DNA from: Arthrobacter beigongshangensis
GTDB taxonomy: Bacteria; Bacillota; Bacilli; Bacillales_A; Planococcaceae
Assembly (NCBI RefSeq): GCF_016820585.1
Contig: NZ_JADHDX010000009.1
Span: forward strand, 1 to 64,000
DNA length: 64,000 bases
Direction: 5' to 3'
Part shown: piece by piece, positions 11,461-21,070 of the stretch
Numbering within the stretch: position 1 is the first letter of the stretch
Layout: every line of letters starts with the position of its first letter
Program-made: the position numbers and the translations under genes
Notes under the pieces: model-generated
The model's database searches: none
Told to the model about the DNA's origin: nothing
What the model saw: the letters and a program-made list of their open reading frames with translations, nothing else

Positions 11461-12225
11461 TTGAAAAAGAAGGTAGCATTACTTTTGATGCTGACGGCAT
11501 TATCGGTATTCCTTGCGGGATGTTCTGACTTCAATCAACCGATTTATGCAGACAGTGAAGGATTTTGGAACAAATATATTGTTTGGCCACTTGTTTCGTT
11601 AATAACACTATTCAAAGATATTTTGGGGACTTACGGATGGGGAATTGTTTCAGTTACAATTATCATTCGCCTTGTTTTACTTCCATTAATGATTAAACAG
11701 ACGCAAAGTTCTAAACGAATGCAAGAAGTACAACCTGAATTAAATGCATTAAAAGAAAAATATAAATCAAAAGATGCTGTGACGCAACAGAAGTATCGTG
11801 AGGAAATGCAAAAAATAATGTCGGAACGAAAAATCAACCCGGCAGCAGGTTGTTTACCGGTTATTATCCAAATGCCAATCCTTTTTGGTTTCTACCATGC
11901 AATCAGTCGTATGAATGTTACTTATGATATCGGTAAATTCCTCTGGTTTGAGCTGGCAGCACCAAGTATTACACTAGCTGTAATTGCCGGACTTATGCAG
12001 TTCGTTGTATTACGGACAGGCCCAGCGATGGGGAACCCTCAAATGAAGGTAATGATGTATATCATGCCATTCATGATCATGATTTTCGGTTCATTCCTGC
12101 CCGCTGCACTTGCACTTTATTGGGTAATCGGGAACATCATTTCAGTAATCCAAAATATCTTCATTTACAAACCATTTAAGAAAGAAGAAGTGGTACCTGT
12201 AAAAGTAGGAGGGAAACGAAAATGA
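11461..12225 (+). CDS. yidC: Membrane protein insertase YidC (SpoIIIJ type)
   Basis: A 254-residue YidC/Oxa1/SpoIIIJ insertase that places proteins in the membrane. In Bacillus the copy at this locus is also needed for sporulation. A lipoprotein signal ends in the lipobox LAGC (about residue 21). The conserved hydrophilic groove arginine lies in the IIIRLVLLP segment, and five membrane segments can be traced. The start is TTG with GGGGGAA six nt upstream. It overlaps jag by 4 nt, so the two are translationally coupled. Confidence 0.96.
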   Translation: MKKKVALLLMLTALSVFLAGCSDFNQPIYADSEGFWNKYIVWPLVSLITLFKDILGTYGWGIVSVTIIIRLVLLPLMIKQTQSSKRMQEVQPELNALKEKYKSKDAVTQQKYREEMQKIMSERKINPAAGCLPVIIQMPILFGFYHAISRMNVTYDIGKFLWFELAAPSITLAVIAGLMQFVVLRTGPAMGNPQMKVMMYIMPFMIMIFGSFLPAALALYWVIGNIISVIQNIFIYKPFKKEEVVPVKVGGKRK

Positions 12226-12968
12226 CAAGGATGACGCGAAGGGGAGCCACAGTTGAATTGGCGATCTCGTCAGCATTAGCAGCACTCGGTGTTACACGAA
12301 ACGAAGTTGAGGTTCAAGTAATCGATCAAGGGAGAAAAGGATTTCTTGGTTTTGGTGCAAAAGAAGCTGAAGTGAACGTAACAATGATACATGTGGACGA
12401 ACCTTCCGTCCCTGAAACACCCGAAACGACATTAAGTGACTTGAAACAAGAAGTTATTGTCGACTCTATTCCTGCTAACGTGGAACAACAAGCTCCTGTT
12501 GAAAAATTATCTGATGAAGTAGCGATAGAAGAGACAGAACGCTATTTACAGCAAGTTGCCGTGGGAATGGGAATTACAGATATTCAAGTGCGTCATGAAG
12601 TTGATGGAAAATATGTTAACTTTCAATTGGAAAGTGCCAAAGCAGCCTTACTAATTGGTAAACGAGGACAAACTTTGAATGCACTTCAACAATTATCCCA
12701 ACTTGTAACAAATAAGTCGGCAAACCAATTCAAAGTTGTTCGGGTAGATGTCGGAGATTACCGTGAACGTCGTGAACAATCACTTGAACAGCTTGCTGAT
12801 CGTATGGCTGACAAAGCAGTGCGTACGGGTCGTAAAGTACAGCTGGAGCCAATGCCATCTTATGAAAGAAAAGTGATTCATAATGCTTTGTCGAATCGCT
12901 TAGATATTGAGACGTATTCAGAAGGTAGCGACCCATTTAGGTATCTTGTCATCGAAGCTATTCGCTAA
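12222..12968 (+). CDS. khpB: RNA-binding protein KhpB (Jag)
   Basis: A 248-residue Jag/KhpB protein. It has an N-terminal Jag domain (ATVELAISSALAALGV...GRKGFLGFGAKEAEV), a variable acidic linker, a type-II KH domain with the loop IGKRGQTL, and a C-terminal R3H domain (RREQSLEQLADRMADKAVRTGR...YERKVIHNAL). The linker is longer than in B. subtilis (about 208 residues in total there). Family members bind small RNAs and mRNAs and affect cell elongation. It overlaps yidC by an ATGA junction. Confidence 0.94.
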   Translation: MTRMTRRGATVELAISSALAALGVTRNEVEVQVIDQGRKGFLGFGAKEAEVNVTMIHVDEPSVPETPETTLSDLKQEVIVDSIPANVEQQAPVEKLSDEVAIEETERYLQQVAVGMGITDIQVRHEVDGKYVNFQLESAKAALLIGKRGQTLNALQQLSQLVTNKSANQFKVVRVDVGDYRERREQSLEQLADRMADKAVRTGRKVQLEPMPSYERKVIHNALSNRLDIETYSEGSDPFRYLVIEAIR

Positions 12969-12979
12969 ATAAATCATTT

Positions 12980-13017
12980 CTCGCAAGGACGCATTTGTCT
13001 TTGCGAGTTTTTTATTT
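12980..13017 (+). terminator. Terminator after yidC-khpB
   Basis: CTCGCAA (12980-12986) pairs with TTGCGAG (13001-13007), extended by an internal GAC/GTC pairing, and is followed by TTTTTTATTT. Confidence 0.85.
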
Positions 13018-13072
13018 CGCCAAAATCTAGGTTGTCGTGACTTTTGTCGAATGAAGATAAACTTATCCACAT

Positions 13073-13167
13073 ATTTTCGATTCTCATGCTAGAAGGATAG
13101 GTCATTTTGTGATACTATATTATGTTAGATAGTCATGTCCGGAAATGGTTTATCCACATGTGAATAA
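13073..13167. other. DnaA-box cluster upstream of mnmE
   Basis: Three exact boxes: TTATCCACA at 13073-13081 and 13150-13158, and the minus-strand box TGTGAATAA at 13159-13167, which directly abuts the second. They occupy the jag-mnmE intergenic region next to the likely mnmE promoter. I recall DnaA binding being reported at the equivalent trmE (mnmE) locus in B. subtilis. Confidence 0.7.
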
Positions 13168-13189
13168 CTAAGCTAGGAAGGTGAAGAAT

Positions 13190-14575
13190 GTGCATTTTGA
13201 TACAATAGCCGCCGTTTCAACTCCGATGGGAGAAGGTGCGATCGCCATCGTCAGACTCAGCGGAGACGAAGCTATTCAAATAGCAGATCGCATTTTTCGT
13301 TCTCCGTCGGGAAAGAAGTTAAATGAAGAACAATCACATACTATCCATTACGGCCATTTGGCAAACCCTGCTACAGGTGAGGTTGTTGAAGAAGTAATGG
13401 TTTCTCTTATGAAGGCACCGAAAACATTTACGAGGGAAGACGTTGTAGAAGTGAATTGTCATGGAGGACTTGTAGCAGTCCAACGGGTGCTCCAACTTGT
13501 TTTGAAAGAGGGTGCTAGGCTTGCTGAGCCTGGTGAATTTACAAAACGTGCATTCCTCAATGGAAGAATTGACTTGTCACAAGCTGAGGCAGTCATGGAT
13601 TTGATCCGTGCGAAAACGGACCGAGCGATGAATGTCGCGTTAAATCAGATGGAAGGAAAGCTGTCGCGGTTGATTGGCGATTTAAGACAAGCACTTCTTG
13701 AAACGTTGGCACAGGTAGAAGTGAATATCGACTATCCTGAATATGATGACGTCGAAGAAGTAACAATTCCTCTGATGATTGAAAAAGGAACATGGGTGAA
13801 AAATGAAATAGATCAATTATTGCGCACCTCATCTCAAGGGAAAATCCTTCGAGAGGGGCTGTCTACTGTTATTGTAGGTAGACCGAATGTTGGTAAATCC
13901 TCATTATTAAATAGCCTCGTACAAGAAAATAAAGCAATTGTAACTGACATAGCAGGGACGACGCGTGATATTATTGAAGAGTACGTCAATGTGCGAGGTG
14001 TTCCACTGCGTCTTGTCGATACGGCTGGAATCCGTGAAACAGAAGATATCGTGGAACGGATTGGTGTTGAAAGATCGAGACAAGTACTCAAGGAAGCGGA
14101 TTTAATTTTACTTGTCCTTAATAGTTCAGAAGAGCTTTCCGTTGAAGATGAGCGCCTTTTTGAAGCGATTTCGGGGATGGATGCCATTATTGTCATTAAC
14201 AAAACCGATCTTCCGCCAAAAATTGATTTGGCGAAAGTTAAGGAGCTCTCGGGCAATGGAAAACTTGTGACTACTTCCCTTTTGAAAGATGAAGGGATCG
14301 ATGAGTTAGAAGAAGCAATTGCCGGACTCTTTTTCGAAGGAAACTTAGAGTCAGGCGATTTCACATATGTATCCAACGCAAGACATATCTCTTTGCTACA
14401 CAATGCAAAGGCTACTATAGAGGATGCTATAAGCGCAGCAGAAGCTGGTGTCCCAGTTGACATGATACAAATTGACGTCACACGGACATGGGAAATTCTC
14501 GGTGAGATTATTGGAGATACTGTCCAAGAAAGTTTAATTAACCAGTTGTTCGCACAATTTTGCCTCGGAAAATAA
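13190..14575 (+). CDS. mnmE: tRNA-modifying GTPase MnmE
   Basis: With MnmG it installs the 5-carboxymethylaminomethyl group on wobble U34. An N-terminal folate-binding domain is followed by a helical domain with an inserted G domain ([21 protein letters not shown]). The C terminus FCLGK carries the catalytic cysteine. I chose the GTG at 13190 (461 residues, [16 protein letters not shown]), 6 nt after GGAAGGTG. An in-frame GTG at 13181 lies almost on top of that ribosome binding site. mnmG follows 145 nt later. Confidence 0.96.
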   Translation: MHFDTIAAVSTPMGEGAIAIVRLSGDEAIQIADRIFRSPSGKKLNEEQSHTIHYGHLANPATGEVVEEVMVSLMKAPKTFTREDVVEVNCHGGLVAVQRVLQLVLKEGARLAEPGEFTKRAFLNGRIDLSQAEAVMDLIRAKTDRAMNVALNQMEGKLSRLIGDLRQALLETLAQVEVNIDYPEYDDVEEVTIPLMIEKGTWVKNEIDQLLRTSSQGKILREGLSTVIVGRPNVGKSSLLNSLVQENKAIVTDIAGTTRDIIEEYVNVRGVPLRLVDTAGIRETEDIVERIGVERSRQVLKEADLILLVLNSSEELSVEDERLFEAISGMDAIIVINKTDLPPKIDLAKVKELSGNGKLVTTSLLKDEGIDELEEAIAGLFFEGNLESGDFTYVSNARHISLLHNAKATIEDAISAAEAGVPVDMIQIDVTRTWEILGEIIGDTVQESLINQLFAQFCLGK

Positions 14576-14590
14576 CAAATTAAATGAGGG

Positions 14591-14695
14591 TTCAAAAAGG
14601 AAGATGAAAAGGGCCGAGGAGGGAAGGTGGTCTAAGGCCGCGACGACTGCATGACTTACTTCCTGTAGGCTCAATTTTCACGGGATCTTTTGAAC
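14591..14695. repeat. Intergenic element with short inverted ends between mnmE and mnmG
   Basis: GTTCAAAA at the left end and TTTTGAAC at the right end enclose about 90 nt of unusually GC-rich, non-coding sequence (GGGCCGAGGAGGG, CCGCGACGACTGC). The base composition differs from the flanking genes and resembles a dispersed intergenic repeat. I cannot confirm other genomic copies. Confidence 0.35.
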
Positions 14696-14720
14696 AATCT
14701 AAAGAAAGAAGGAAAAGAAC

Positions 14721-16610
14721 ATGCCACAATTTGAAGCAGGCACGTTCGATGTTATTGTCATTGGGGCCGGTCATGCCGGTGTTGAGGCGGCATTATCCGC
14801 TGCCAAAATGGGTGCATCGACGCTTGTACTAACTATGAACCTTGATATGATTGCTTTTATGCCTTGTAATCCGTCACTCGGGGGTCCTGCAAAAGGGATC
14901 GTCGTACGCGAAATCGACGCACTTGGCGGTGCGATGGGGAAAGTAATCGACAAAACACATATCCAAATGCGGATGTTGAATACAGGAAAAGGACCTGCTG
15001 TTCGTGCGCTTCGAGCACAAGCTGATAAAGTTCTTTACCAACAAGAAATGAAGCGCCTTCTCGAAGAACAAGACAACTTAACGCTCCATCAAGGGGTTGT
15101 AGAAGAACTGATTGTCGAGGATAATGAAGTAAAAGGCCTAATTACTCAAGTAGGGGCAGTGTATCGTGCGAAAACAGTAATTGTTACAACGGGTACGTTC
15201 CTACGAGGGGAAATCATCATTGGGGACTTGAAATATTCAAGTGGACCAAATAACCAAATGCCTTCGATAGGACTAGCAGATAACATCCGAGAGCTTGGAT
15301 TCGATATGGTCAGATTCAAAACAGGTACACCACCACGCGTCAATAGTCGAACAATTGACTATAGCAAAACGGAAATTCAACCAGGTGACGATGTACCGCG
15401 TGCTTTCAGCTTTGAAACGACTGAATTCATCATGGATCAGTTGCCATGCTGGCTGACGTATACATCACCAAGAACACATGAAATTATCAATGAAAACTTG
15501 CACTTATCACCAATGTATTCAGGTGTAATTAAAGGAAAAGGGCCGCGTTATTGCCCGTCTATTGAAGATAAAATTGTGCGCTTTGCTGATAAATCACGTC
15601 ATCAGATTTTCTTAGAACCCGAAGGTCGAAATACAAAAGAAGTATATGTCCAAGGATTATCAACAAGCTTACCTGAACATGTTCAAAGACAGCTCATTGA
15701 AAGTGTTCCAGGGCTAGAAAAAGCTGAAATGATGCGTGCTGGCTATGCAATTGAGTATGACGCAATCGTTCCAACACAACTATGGCCGACCCTTGAAACG
15801 AAAAAAATACGTAATTTGTATACAGCAGGGCAATTGAATGGGACGTCTGGTTACGAAGAAGCAGCTGCACAAGGAATTATGGCAGGGATTAACGCAGCTT
15901 CACGTGCTCTTGGGAAAGCGGAGTGCGTTCTAGGACGTGCCGATGCTTATATAGGTGTTCTGATTGACGATCTCGTTACAAAAGGAACAAGCGAGCCCTA
16001 CAGGCTTCTGACATCACGTGCTGAGTACCGACTATTATTGCGTCATGACAATGCGGATCTACGTTTAACGGAAATCGGTTATGGGCTTGGAATGATTAGC
16101 GAGGAAAGATATGCAGCGTATCTTGCGAAGAAACAGCATATCGAAGAAGAAATTACTAGGTTGCGAAAAGTATCGATTAAACCGGATGAACATGTGCAAG
16201 AAATCATTCGTGAAACAGGCGGAACAGAGCTAAGAGAACCGATGAAAGCGGCGGACCTTTTGAAACGTCCAGAGATCAATTATAACCAAATTGAGCGAAT
16301 GATACCTTCAAGTGAAAAGAAATCTGAAGAAGTTGAAGAGCAAGTGGAAATTTTTATTAAATACGAAGGATATATTGAAAAATCAATGCAACAAGTTGAT
16401 AAAATGAAAAAAATGGAAAACAAGAAAATACCAGAGAACATTGATTACAATGCAATAGCGGGTATCGCGACAGAAGCCAAAGCTCAGTTGAGTGAAGTCA
16501 GACCTTTATCCATCGCGCAAGCATCTCGTATATCCGGCGTTAACCCAGCTGATATTTCAATACTTCTCGTTTATATTGAACAAGGGAAAATTGCCAAAGT
16601 ATCTAGCTAA
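14721..16610 (+). CDS. mnmG: tRNA U34 modification enzyme MnmG (GidA)
   Basis: A 629-residue FAD-dependent partner of MnmE. The dinucleotide fold is at the N terminus ([19 protein letters not shown]), followed by the MnmG signature regions [11 protein letters not shown] and [14 protein letters not shown]. The helical C-terminal domain binds MnmE and tRNA. The ATG has AGAAGGA upstream. Length and position are typical. Confidence 0.98.
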   Translation: MPQFEAGTFDVIVIGAGHAGVEAALSAAKMGASTLVLTMNLDMIAFMPCNPSLGGPAKGIVVREIDALGGAMGKVIDKTHIQMRMLNTGKGPAVRALRAQADKVLYQQEMKRLLEEQDNLTLHQGVVEELIVEDNEVKGLITQVGAVYRAKTVIVTTGTFLRGEIIIGDLKYSSGPNNQMPSIGLADNIRELGFDMVRFKTGTPPRVNSRTIDYSKTEIQPGDDVPRAFSFETTEFIMDQLPCWLTYTSPRTHEIINENLHLSPMYSGVIKGKGPRYCPSIEDKIVRFADKSRHQIFLEPEGRNTKEVYVQGLSTSLPEHVQRQLIESVPGLEKAEMMRAGYAIEYDAIVPTQLWPTLETKKIRNLYTAGQLNGTSGYEEAAAQGIMAGINAASRALGKAECVLGRADAYIGVLIDDLVTKGTSEPYRLLTSRAEYRLLLRHDNADLRLTEIGYGLGMISEERYAAYLAKKQHIEEEITRLRKVSIKPDEHVQEIIRETGGTELREPMKAADLLKRPEINYNQIERMIPSSEKKSEEVEEQVEIFIKYEGYIEKSMQQVDKMKKMENKKIPENIDYNAIAGIATEAKAQLSEVRPLSIAQASRISGVNPADISILLVYIEQGKIAKVSS

Positions 16611-16651
16611 ACTATAGTTTTACGCTTTTCTTTAAAAGGGGGAGTTATTAA

Positions 16652-17368
16652 TTGAATGAAGAGCAGTTTGTACAAGCATTGAAGGAACAAGGAATTGAAT
16701 TGAATGAAACACAAAAAACTCAATTTGCTAGGTATTTTGAACTTCTAGTTGAGTGGAATGAAAAAATGAACTTAACAGCTATAACAGACGCTCCATCAGT
16801 TTATTTGAAGCACTTCTATGATTCAATTTCTGCTGCTTTTTACGTTGATTTAAGTGGACGAAGCACAATTTGTGATGTAGGTGCAGGGGCTGGTTTTCCA
16901 AGTATTCCTTTGAAAATTTGTTTCCCAGACCTTGAGGTGACAATTGTAGATTCTTTGAACAAACGGATTGGATTTTTAGGGGCTTTAGCAGAGGAACTTC
17001 AACTGACCAATGTCCATTTTGTTCATGCGAGAGCAGAGGATTTTGGACAAAACCCTTTATATCGTGAAAAGTTTGATATTGTTACTGCGCGTGCAGTCGC
17101 TCGATTGTCTGTGCTTGCTGAATTATGTGTGCCTCTCGTCTCGGTTGGTGGAATTTTCATTTCTATGAAAGGTGCGGCTGCGGACGACGAGCTTGCAGAT
17201 GCGAAAAAATCACTTGCCATTCTCGGTGCTACCATCAAAGAAGAACACTCATTCAAACTACCAGTTGAAGATAGTGAACGGAATATCTTTGTTTTTGATA
17301 AAGAAAAGAGAACGCCTAAAAAATATCCACGTAAACCAGGTGTGCCAAACAAGACGCCTATTCAATAA
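16652..17368 (+). CDS. rsmG: 16S rRNA (guanine527-N7)-methyltransferase RsmG
   Basis: A 238-residue SAM-dependent methyltransferase (GidB) that modifies G527 of 16S rRNA; loss causes low-level streptomycin resistance in many bacteria. Motif I is [14 protein letters not shown], and the segment TARAVARLS is characteristic of the family. The TTG start has AAAGGGGGAG about 7 nt upstream. The C terminus is short and basic (KKYPRKPG). It lies 42 nt after mnmG. Confidence 0.97.
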   Translation: MNEEQFVQALKEQGIELNETQKTQFARYFELLVEWNEKMNLTAITDAPSVYLKHFYDSISAAFYVDLSGRSTICDVGAGAGFPSIPLKICFPDLEVTIVDSLNKRIGFLGALAEELQLTNVHFVHARAEDFGQNPLYREKFDIVTARAVARLSVLAELCVPLVSVGGIFISMKGAAADDELADAKKSLAILGATIKEEHSFKLPVEDSERNIFVFDKEKRTPKKYPRKPGVPNKTPIQ

Positions 17369-17393
17369 ATTACACCTCGGCGTAATTTAGTCC

Positions 17394-17423
17394 GGAGCTT
17401 TTTGAGCTTGCTCAAAAGGCTCC
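17394..17423. repeat. 14-bp hairpin after rsmG
   Basis: GGAGCTTTTTGAGC (17394-17407) pairs with GCTCAAAAGGCTCC (17410-17423) through one wobble and a 2-nt spacer. No U-run follows on the plus strand, so simple intrinsic termination is doubtful. It opens the 312-nt rsmG-noc gap, which otherwise holds the inverted-end element and parS. Confidence 0.6.
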
Positions 17424-17452
17424 ACTAAAAAAACATGACATCTGCTGAAGGC

Positions 17453-17587
17453 TTTATCTTCGTTCAGCAGGAGCTTGAACACCTACCGAACAGGAAAATA
17501 GGATGCATTTCGCTACCTATAGGGTGGGGCCATTCTGCAGCTGACGCTTCGCTTTCAGTACAAACCTATTGGCTGAATGAAGATAAA
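17453..17587. repeat. Inverted-end intergenic element abutting parS
   Basis: TTTATCTTCGTTCAGC (17453-17468) is repeated inverted as GCTGAATGAAGATAAA (17572-17587), with one mismatch in 16 bp. The 103 nt between them hold no open frame of note. Its right end is 1 nt from parS. It looks like a small non-autonomous repeat; other copies would need a genome search. Confidence 0.5.
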
Positions 17588-17588
17588 C

Positions 17589-17604
17589 TGTTTCACGTGG
17601 AACA
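17589..17604. other. parS centromere site
   Basis: TGTTTCACGTGGAACA. Read on the minus strand it is TGTTCCACGTGAAACA, an exact match to the Bacillus consensus TGTTNCACGTGAAACA. It is the loading site for ParB (Spo0J). It lies 76 nt upstream of noc and within 2 kb of parA and parB, the expected origin-proximal position. No second match was found in the window. Confidence 0.9.
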
Positions 17605-17680
17605 TATTTAAAGAGGATAAATTTTCCCTGTGACGAACTAAGTTAATATAGGGAGTAGTCTTGAAAAGGTGGTGCCGGGA

Positions 17681-18562
17681 ATGAAAAGTCCTTTTTCACG
17701 TTTTTTTGGAACTGGTGATAAGGAAATGGAGATGGAAATAGAAGTAGGAATGGATTCATTAGAAGTCAGTAATAATCATCAAGAGCAGATCGAGCAAGTA
17801 AAGATTGAGTCTATCAAACCGAATAAATATCAGCCGCGTACAGTTTTTTCAGAAGAAAAAATTGAAGAACTGGCGCGGACGATTCACATCCATGGTGTCA
17901 TTCAACCAATCGTTGTTAGACGGGTTGACGATGCATATGAAATTATAGCTGGAGAACGAAGATATCGTGCAATGAAAAAACTTGGGTGGTTAGAAGTTCC
18001 AGCAATCATTCGAGAGCTCGATGATAAAGAAACGGCATCAATTGCATTAATTGAAAACTTGCAGCGTGAAGAGTTGACAGCTATTGAAGAAGCATTTGCT
18101 TATGAAAAGCTTATTGAACTCCATTCGTTAACACAGGAAGCATTGGCACAAAGGCTTGGAAAAGGGCAATCAACGGTTGCAAATAAACTTCGACTTTTAA
18201 AATTACCCGAAGAAATTAAAAATGGGATATTAACAAAAGAGCTTTCTGAAAGACATGCAAGGGCGTTAATACCTTTGAAAGATAACGAATTGCAGTTACA
18301 ACTTTTCAATGAAATTATCGAACAGCAGTTAAATGTCAAACAGCTTGAAACGAGAATCGAACAGTTACTAAATCCTGAAGAGCCAAAAGAAAAGAGAAAA
18401 GCTCCTAGAAGGAAATCGGTCAGTAAAGACGTGCGAATTGCAGTTAATACGATCAGACAATCTTTGGTGCTCGTAACGAAAAGTGGTATTGATGTGAAAA
18501 CCGAAGAAGAGGATTCTGAGGATTTTTATACAATTACGGTACGAATTCCAAAGAAAAAGTGA
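17681..18562 (+). CDS. noc: Nucleoid occlusion protein Noc
   Basis: A 293-residue ParB-family CTPase that binds Noc sites, spreads, and tethers DNA to the membrane to block division over the nucleoid. The N terminus [10 protein letters not shown] is the amphipathic membrane-targeting helix. The CTP-binding patch is [10 protein letters not shown], followed by a helix-turn-helix ([22 protein letters not shown]) and a C-terminal dimerisation domain. I chose the ATG at 17681, with AAAGGTGG 8 nt upstream, over the in-frame GTGs at 17669 and 17672. It is distinguished from ParB by the N terminus and position. Confidence 0.95.
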   Translation: MKSPFSRFFGTGDKEMEMEIEVGMDSLEVSNNHQEQIEQVKIESIKPNKYQPRTVFSEEKIEELARTIHIHGVIQPIVVRRVDDAYEIIAGERRYRAMKKLGWLEVPAIIRELDDKETASIALIENLQREELTAIEEAFAYEKLIELHSLTQEALAQRLGKGQSTVANKLRLLKLPEEIKNGILTKELSERHARALIPLKDNELQLQLFNEIIEQQLNVKQLETRIEQLLNPEEPKEKRKAPRRKSVSKDVRIAVNTIRQSLVLVTKSGIDVKTEEEDSEDFYTITVRIPKKK

Positions 18563-18567
18563 CAAAG

Positions 18568-18601
18568 AACTCTTGCTTAGCAAAAAGCAGGAGTTTTTTT
18601 A
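18568..18601 (+). terminator. noc terminator
   Basis: AACTCTTGCTT (18568-18578) pairs with AAGCAGGAGTT (18585-18595) through one wobble, followed by a run of U residues, 5 nt after the noc stop. Confidence 0.85.
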
Positions 18602-18682
18602 CTACACTTATCCCCACTTACAATGGTTTTTTTGATAGACTAGAAGTTAGAATAAATTGAAACTTAATGAGCAGGAAAGCGG

Positions 18683-19453
18683 GTGCAGGCTTTGGGTAGA
18701 ATTATAGCGATTGCCAATCAAAAAGGAGGCGTCGGAAAAACAACAACATCCGTAAATTTAAGTGCTTGTCTTGCACATATAGGAAAGAAAGTTCTCTTGA
18801 TTGATACTGATCCACAAGGAAATGCAACAAGTGGTGTAGGTGTGAATAAAGGGGAAGTTCAAAAATGCATTTATGACATTTTAATTGATGATGTTGCGAT
18901 TAAAGAGGTTATTCGGCCAACAAAAGTGGATAATCTAGATATTATACCGGCTACTATTTCGTTAGCTGGAGCAGAAATTGAATTGGTGTCAACGATTTCA
19001 AGAGAAGTGCGGATGAAGCACGCAATACAGGAAACAAAGGAATTGTATGATTATATCATCATTGATTGTCCACCATCGCTTGGACTATTAACAATCAATG
19101 CGTTAACAGCATCGGATTCAATTATTATTCCGGTCCAATGTGAATACTATGCGTTAGAAGGTTTGAGTCAGCTTTTAAGTACCATTCGACTCGTTCAAAA
19201 GCATTTAAATGACGGATTAATGATTGATGGTGTCTTATTAACAATGTTTGATGCACGAACAAATTTAGGTATTCAGGTAATAGATGAAGTGAAAAAATAT
19301 TTTCAAGATAAAGTGTACAAAACAATCATTCCACGAAATGTACGATTAAGTGAGGCACCGAGTCATGGAGAACCGATTATTACTTACGATCCAAGATCTC
19401 GAGGAGCCGAAGTATATTTAGATCTGGCAAAGGAAGTGGTACACAATGGCTAA
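18683..19453 (+). CDS. parA: Chromosome partitioning ATPase ParA (Soj)
   Basis: A deviant Walker A ATPase (NQKGGVGKTTT) of the MinD/ParA family. It works with ParB on origin segregation and also regulates DnaA at oriC. Motif DCPPSLGLLT and the Bacillus-like C terminus SRGAEVYLDLAKEV are clear. The GTG at 18683 has AGGA 6 nt upstream. A TTG at 18692 would give the 253-residue B. subtilis-like form starting MGRIIAIANQKGG. Either is possible. It overlaps parB by 8 nt. Confidence 0.96.
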   Translation: MQALGRIIAIANQKGGVGKTTTSVNLSACLAHIGKKVLLIDTDPQGNATSGVGVNKGEVQKCIYDILIDDVAIKEVIRPTKVDNLDIIPATISLAGAEIELVSTISREVRMKHAIQETKELYDYIIIDCPPSLGLLTINALTASDSIIIPVQCEYYALEGLSQLLSTIRLVQKHLNDGLMIDGVLLTMFDARTNLGIQVIDEVKKYFQDKVYKTIIPRNVRLSEAPSHGEPIITYDPRSRGAEVYLDLAKEVVHNG

Positions 19454-20285
19454 AGGCCTTGGCAAAGGTTTGAATGCTTTATTTCCTGGGGAGTCACTGG
19501 AAAAGGCTGAGTCTGTTGAATTTATCCATGTGAAAAGTATAAAAGCTAATCCATATCAACCGAGGAAAGTATTTGACGAAAATGCAATCCAAGAATTGAG
19601 TGCATCAATTAAAGAACATGGTATACTTCAACCAATCATTTTGAGGAGAACGGGTACGACATATGAAATCGTTGTAGGAGAAAGACGTTTTCGGGCAGCA
19701 CAAATGGCTGGACTTGAAGAAGTACCTGCAGTTGTTCGTATATTAACCGATGAAGAAACAATGGAGTGGGCGATTCTTGAGAACTTACAAAGGGAAGATT
19801 TGACGCCTATTGAAGAAGCTGAAGCCTATTTTAATCTTATGGATGCGCTGAATCTTACACAAGAGCAGCTGGCTTTTAGATTAGGTAAAAGCAGACCCCA
19901 TATTGCAAACCATGTTCGTTTGCTCTCTTTACCTGAGAAAATCAGAAATTATATTTCTGAAAGTAAATTATCAATGGGGCACGGACGGACATTGCTTGGA
20001 CTTCGCAAGAAAGAACAAATTCTTTTAGTAGCAGAACAAATACTGAAAGAAGGACTTAATGTTCGGCAACTTGAAAAGCTTGTTCAAAAAATGAATGATG
20101 ATGTTCCACGTGAAACAAAAAAAGAGAAAAAACAAGATTTGTTTTTAGCTGAACGCGAATCAAATTTACGAGATTACTTCGGTACAAATGTAACGATTAA
20201 AAAGTCTAAAAATAAAGGTAAAATAGAAATTGAGTTTTTCTCAGAAGACGATCTGGAGCGCATTCTTGAATTATTGAATGAGTAA
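19446..20285 (+). CDS. parB: Chromosome partitioning protein ParB (Spo0J)
   Basis: A 279-residue CTP-dependent DNA clamp that loads at parS. An N-terminal ParA-stimulating basic stretch (MAKGLGKGLNALFP) precedes the CTPase patch GERRFRAAQ, the HTH (EQLAFRLGKSRPHIANHVRLL) and a C-terminal dimerisation domain. It is translationally coupled to parA. With parS and Noc it forms the complete origin-organising set. Confidence 0.97.
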   Translation: MAKGLGKGLNALFPGESLEKAESVEFIHVKSIKANPYQPRKVFDENAIQELSASIKEHGILQPIILRRTGTTYEIVVGERRFRAAQMAGLEEVPAVVRILTDEETMEWAILENLQREDLTPIEEAEAYFNLMDALNLTQEQLAFRLGKSRPHIANHVRLLSLPEKIRNYISESKLSMGHGRTLLGLRKKEQILLVAEQILKEGLNVRQLEKLVQKMNDDVPRETKKEKKQDLFLAERESNLRDYFGTNVTIKKSKNKGKIEIEFFSEDDLERILELLNE

Positions 20286-20289
20286 ATAC

Positions 20290-20330
20290 ATACCTATTTT
20301 GCGGAATGTGCAAAATAGGTATTATTTTTA
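20290..20330 (+). terminator. parA-parB terminator
   Basis: A perfect 13-bp stem, ATACCTATTTTGC (20290-20302) with its complement (20310-20322), followed by TATTTTTA. Its presence argues against an upstream ATG at 20306 as the start of the next gene. Confidence 0.9.
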
Positions 20331-20362
20331 CTGTATTTAGCTTAGCGAATGGAAGTGGGATT

Positions 20363-21070
20363 TTGGTTTTATTCGGAACGATTGTAAATGCATTACTAAT
20401 AGTTATAGGCGCTTTCATCGGTAGGTTTTTACACAACATACCCGAACGAATGAAAGAGACCGTCATGTATGGTATCGGGCTAGCAGTTGCAGTGATTGGT
20501 ATACAAATGACATTTGAAAGCACACAAATTTTGATTGTAATTATAAGTATTGTCATTGGAGCAGTTTTTGGTGAATGGATGGATCTGGATGCGAAAATAA
20601 ACGAGCTTGGGCAGTGGATGGAAAGTAAAATGCCAAAAAATAAAAAAGGCCCTGGAATTGCGCAGGGATTTGTCACTGCAACGCTTATTTTTGTAGTTGG
20701 TTCTATGGCGATCATCGGTGCAATAGACAGTGGGCTAAGAAATGATCATGATGTACTCCTTATGAAAGGAATTATTGATGGATTTACATCTATTATTTTA
20801 AGTTCAACATTGGGTATTGGTGTTGCCTTTGCTGCTGTTCCAGTATTTTTGTATCAAGGCATTATCACGTTATTTTCAACACAAATAAGCCGTTTCGTAC
20901 CGGATGAATTACTTAGTTTCTTCATTTCAGAAATGACGGCAACAGGTGGCTTAATGATTTTAGCGATAGGATTAAATTTAATAGGCCTAACCAAAATAAG
21001 AGTCGCCAATCTTATTCCAGGTATTGTTGTAGTGGGAGTTATAGTGACAATTGTGCATATATTTTTATGA
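20363..21070 (+). CDS. DUF554 membrane protein
   Basis: A 235-residue polytopic membrane protein of the DUF554 family (YqgA/YdfK-like) of unknown function. About six to seven hydrophobic segments and glycine-rich turns are visible (VLFGTIVNALLIVIGAFIG, GSMAIIGAIDSGL, GGLMILAIGLNLIG). I chose the TTG at 20363, with GGAAGTGGGA upstream, because homologues begin at this point and the longer frame from 20306 overlaps the parB terminator. It converges with yyaC and overlaps it by 6 nt. Confidence 0.8.
   Translation: MVLFGTIVNALLIVIGAFIGRFLHNIPERMKETVMYGIGLAVAVIGIQMTFESTQILIVIISIVIGAVFGEWMDLDAKINELGQWMESKMPKNKKGPGIAQGFVTATLIFVVGSMAIIGAIDSGLRNDHDVLLMKGIIDGFTSIILSSTLGIGVAFAAVPVFLYQGIITLFSTQISRFVPDELLSFFISEMTATGGLMILAIGLNLIGLTKIRVANLIPGIVVVGVIVTIVHIFL

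Noticed and set aside
13834-14595. Open minus-strand frame of 253 codons opposite mnmE
   Set aside because: It mirrors mnmE and has a biased, serine-rich composition; mnmE is a full-length known protein with all motifs.
20206-20715. 169-codon minus-strand frame across parB and DUF554
   Set aside because: It spans a clear terminator and two real genes and has a shadow-like composition.
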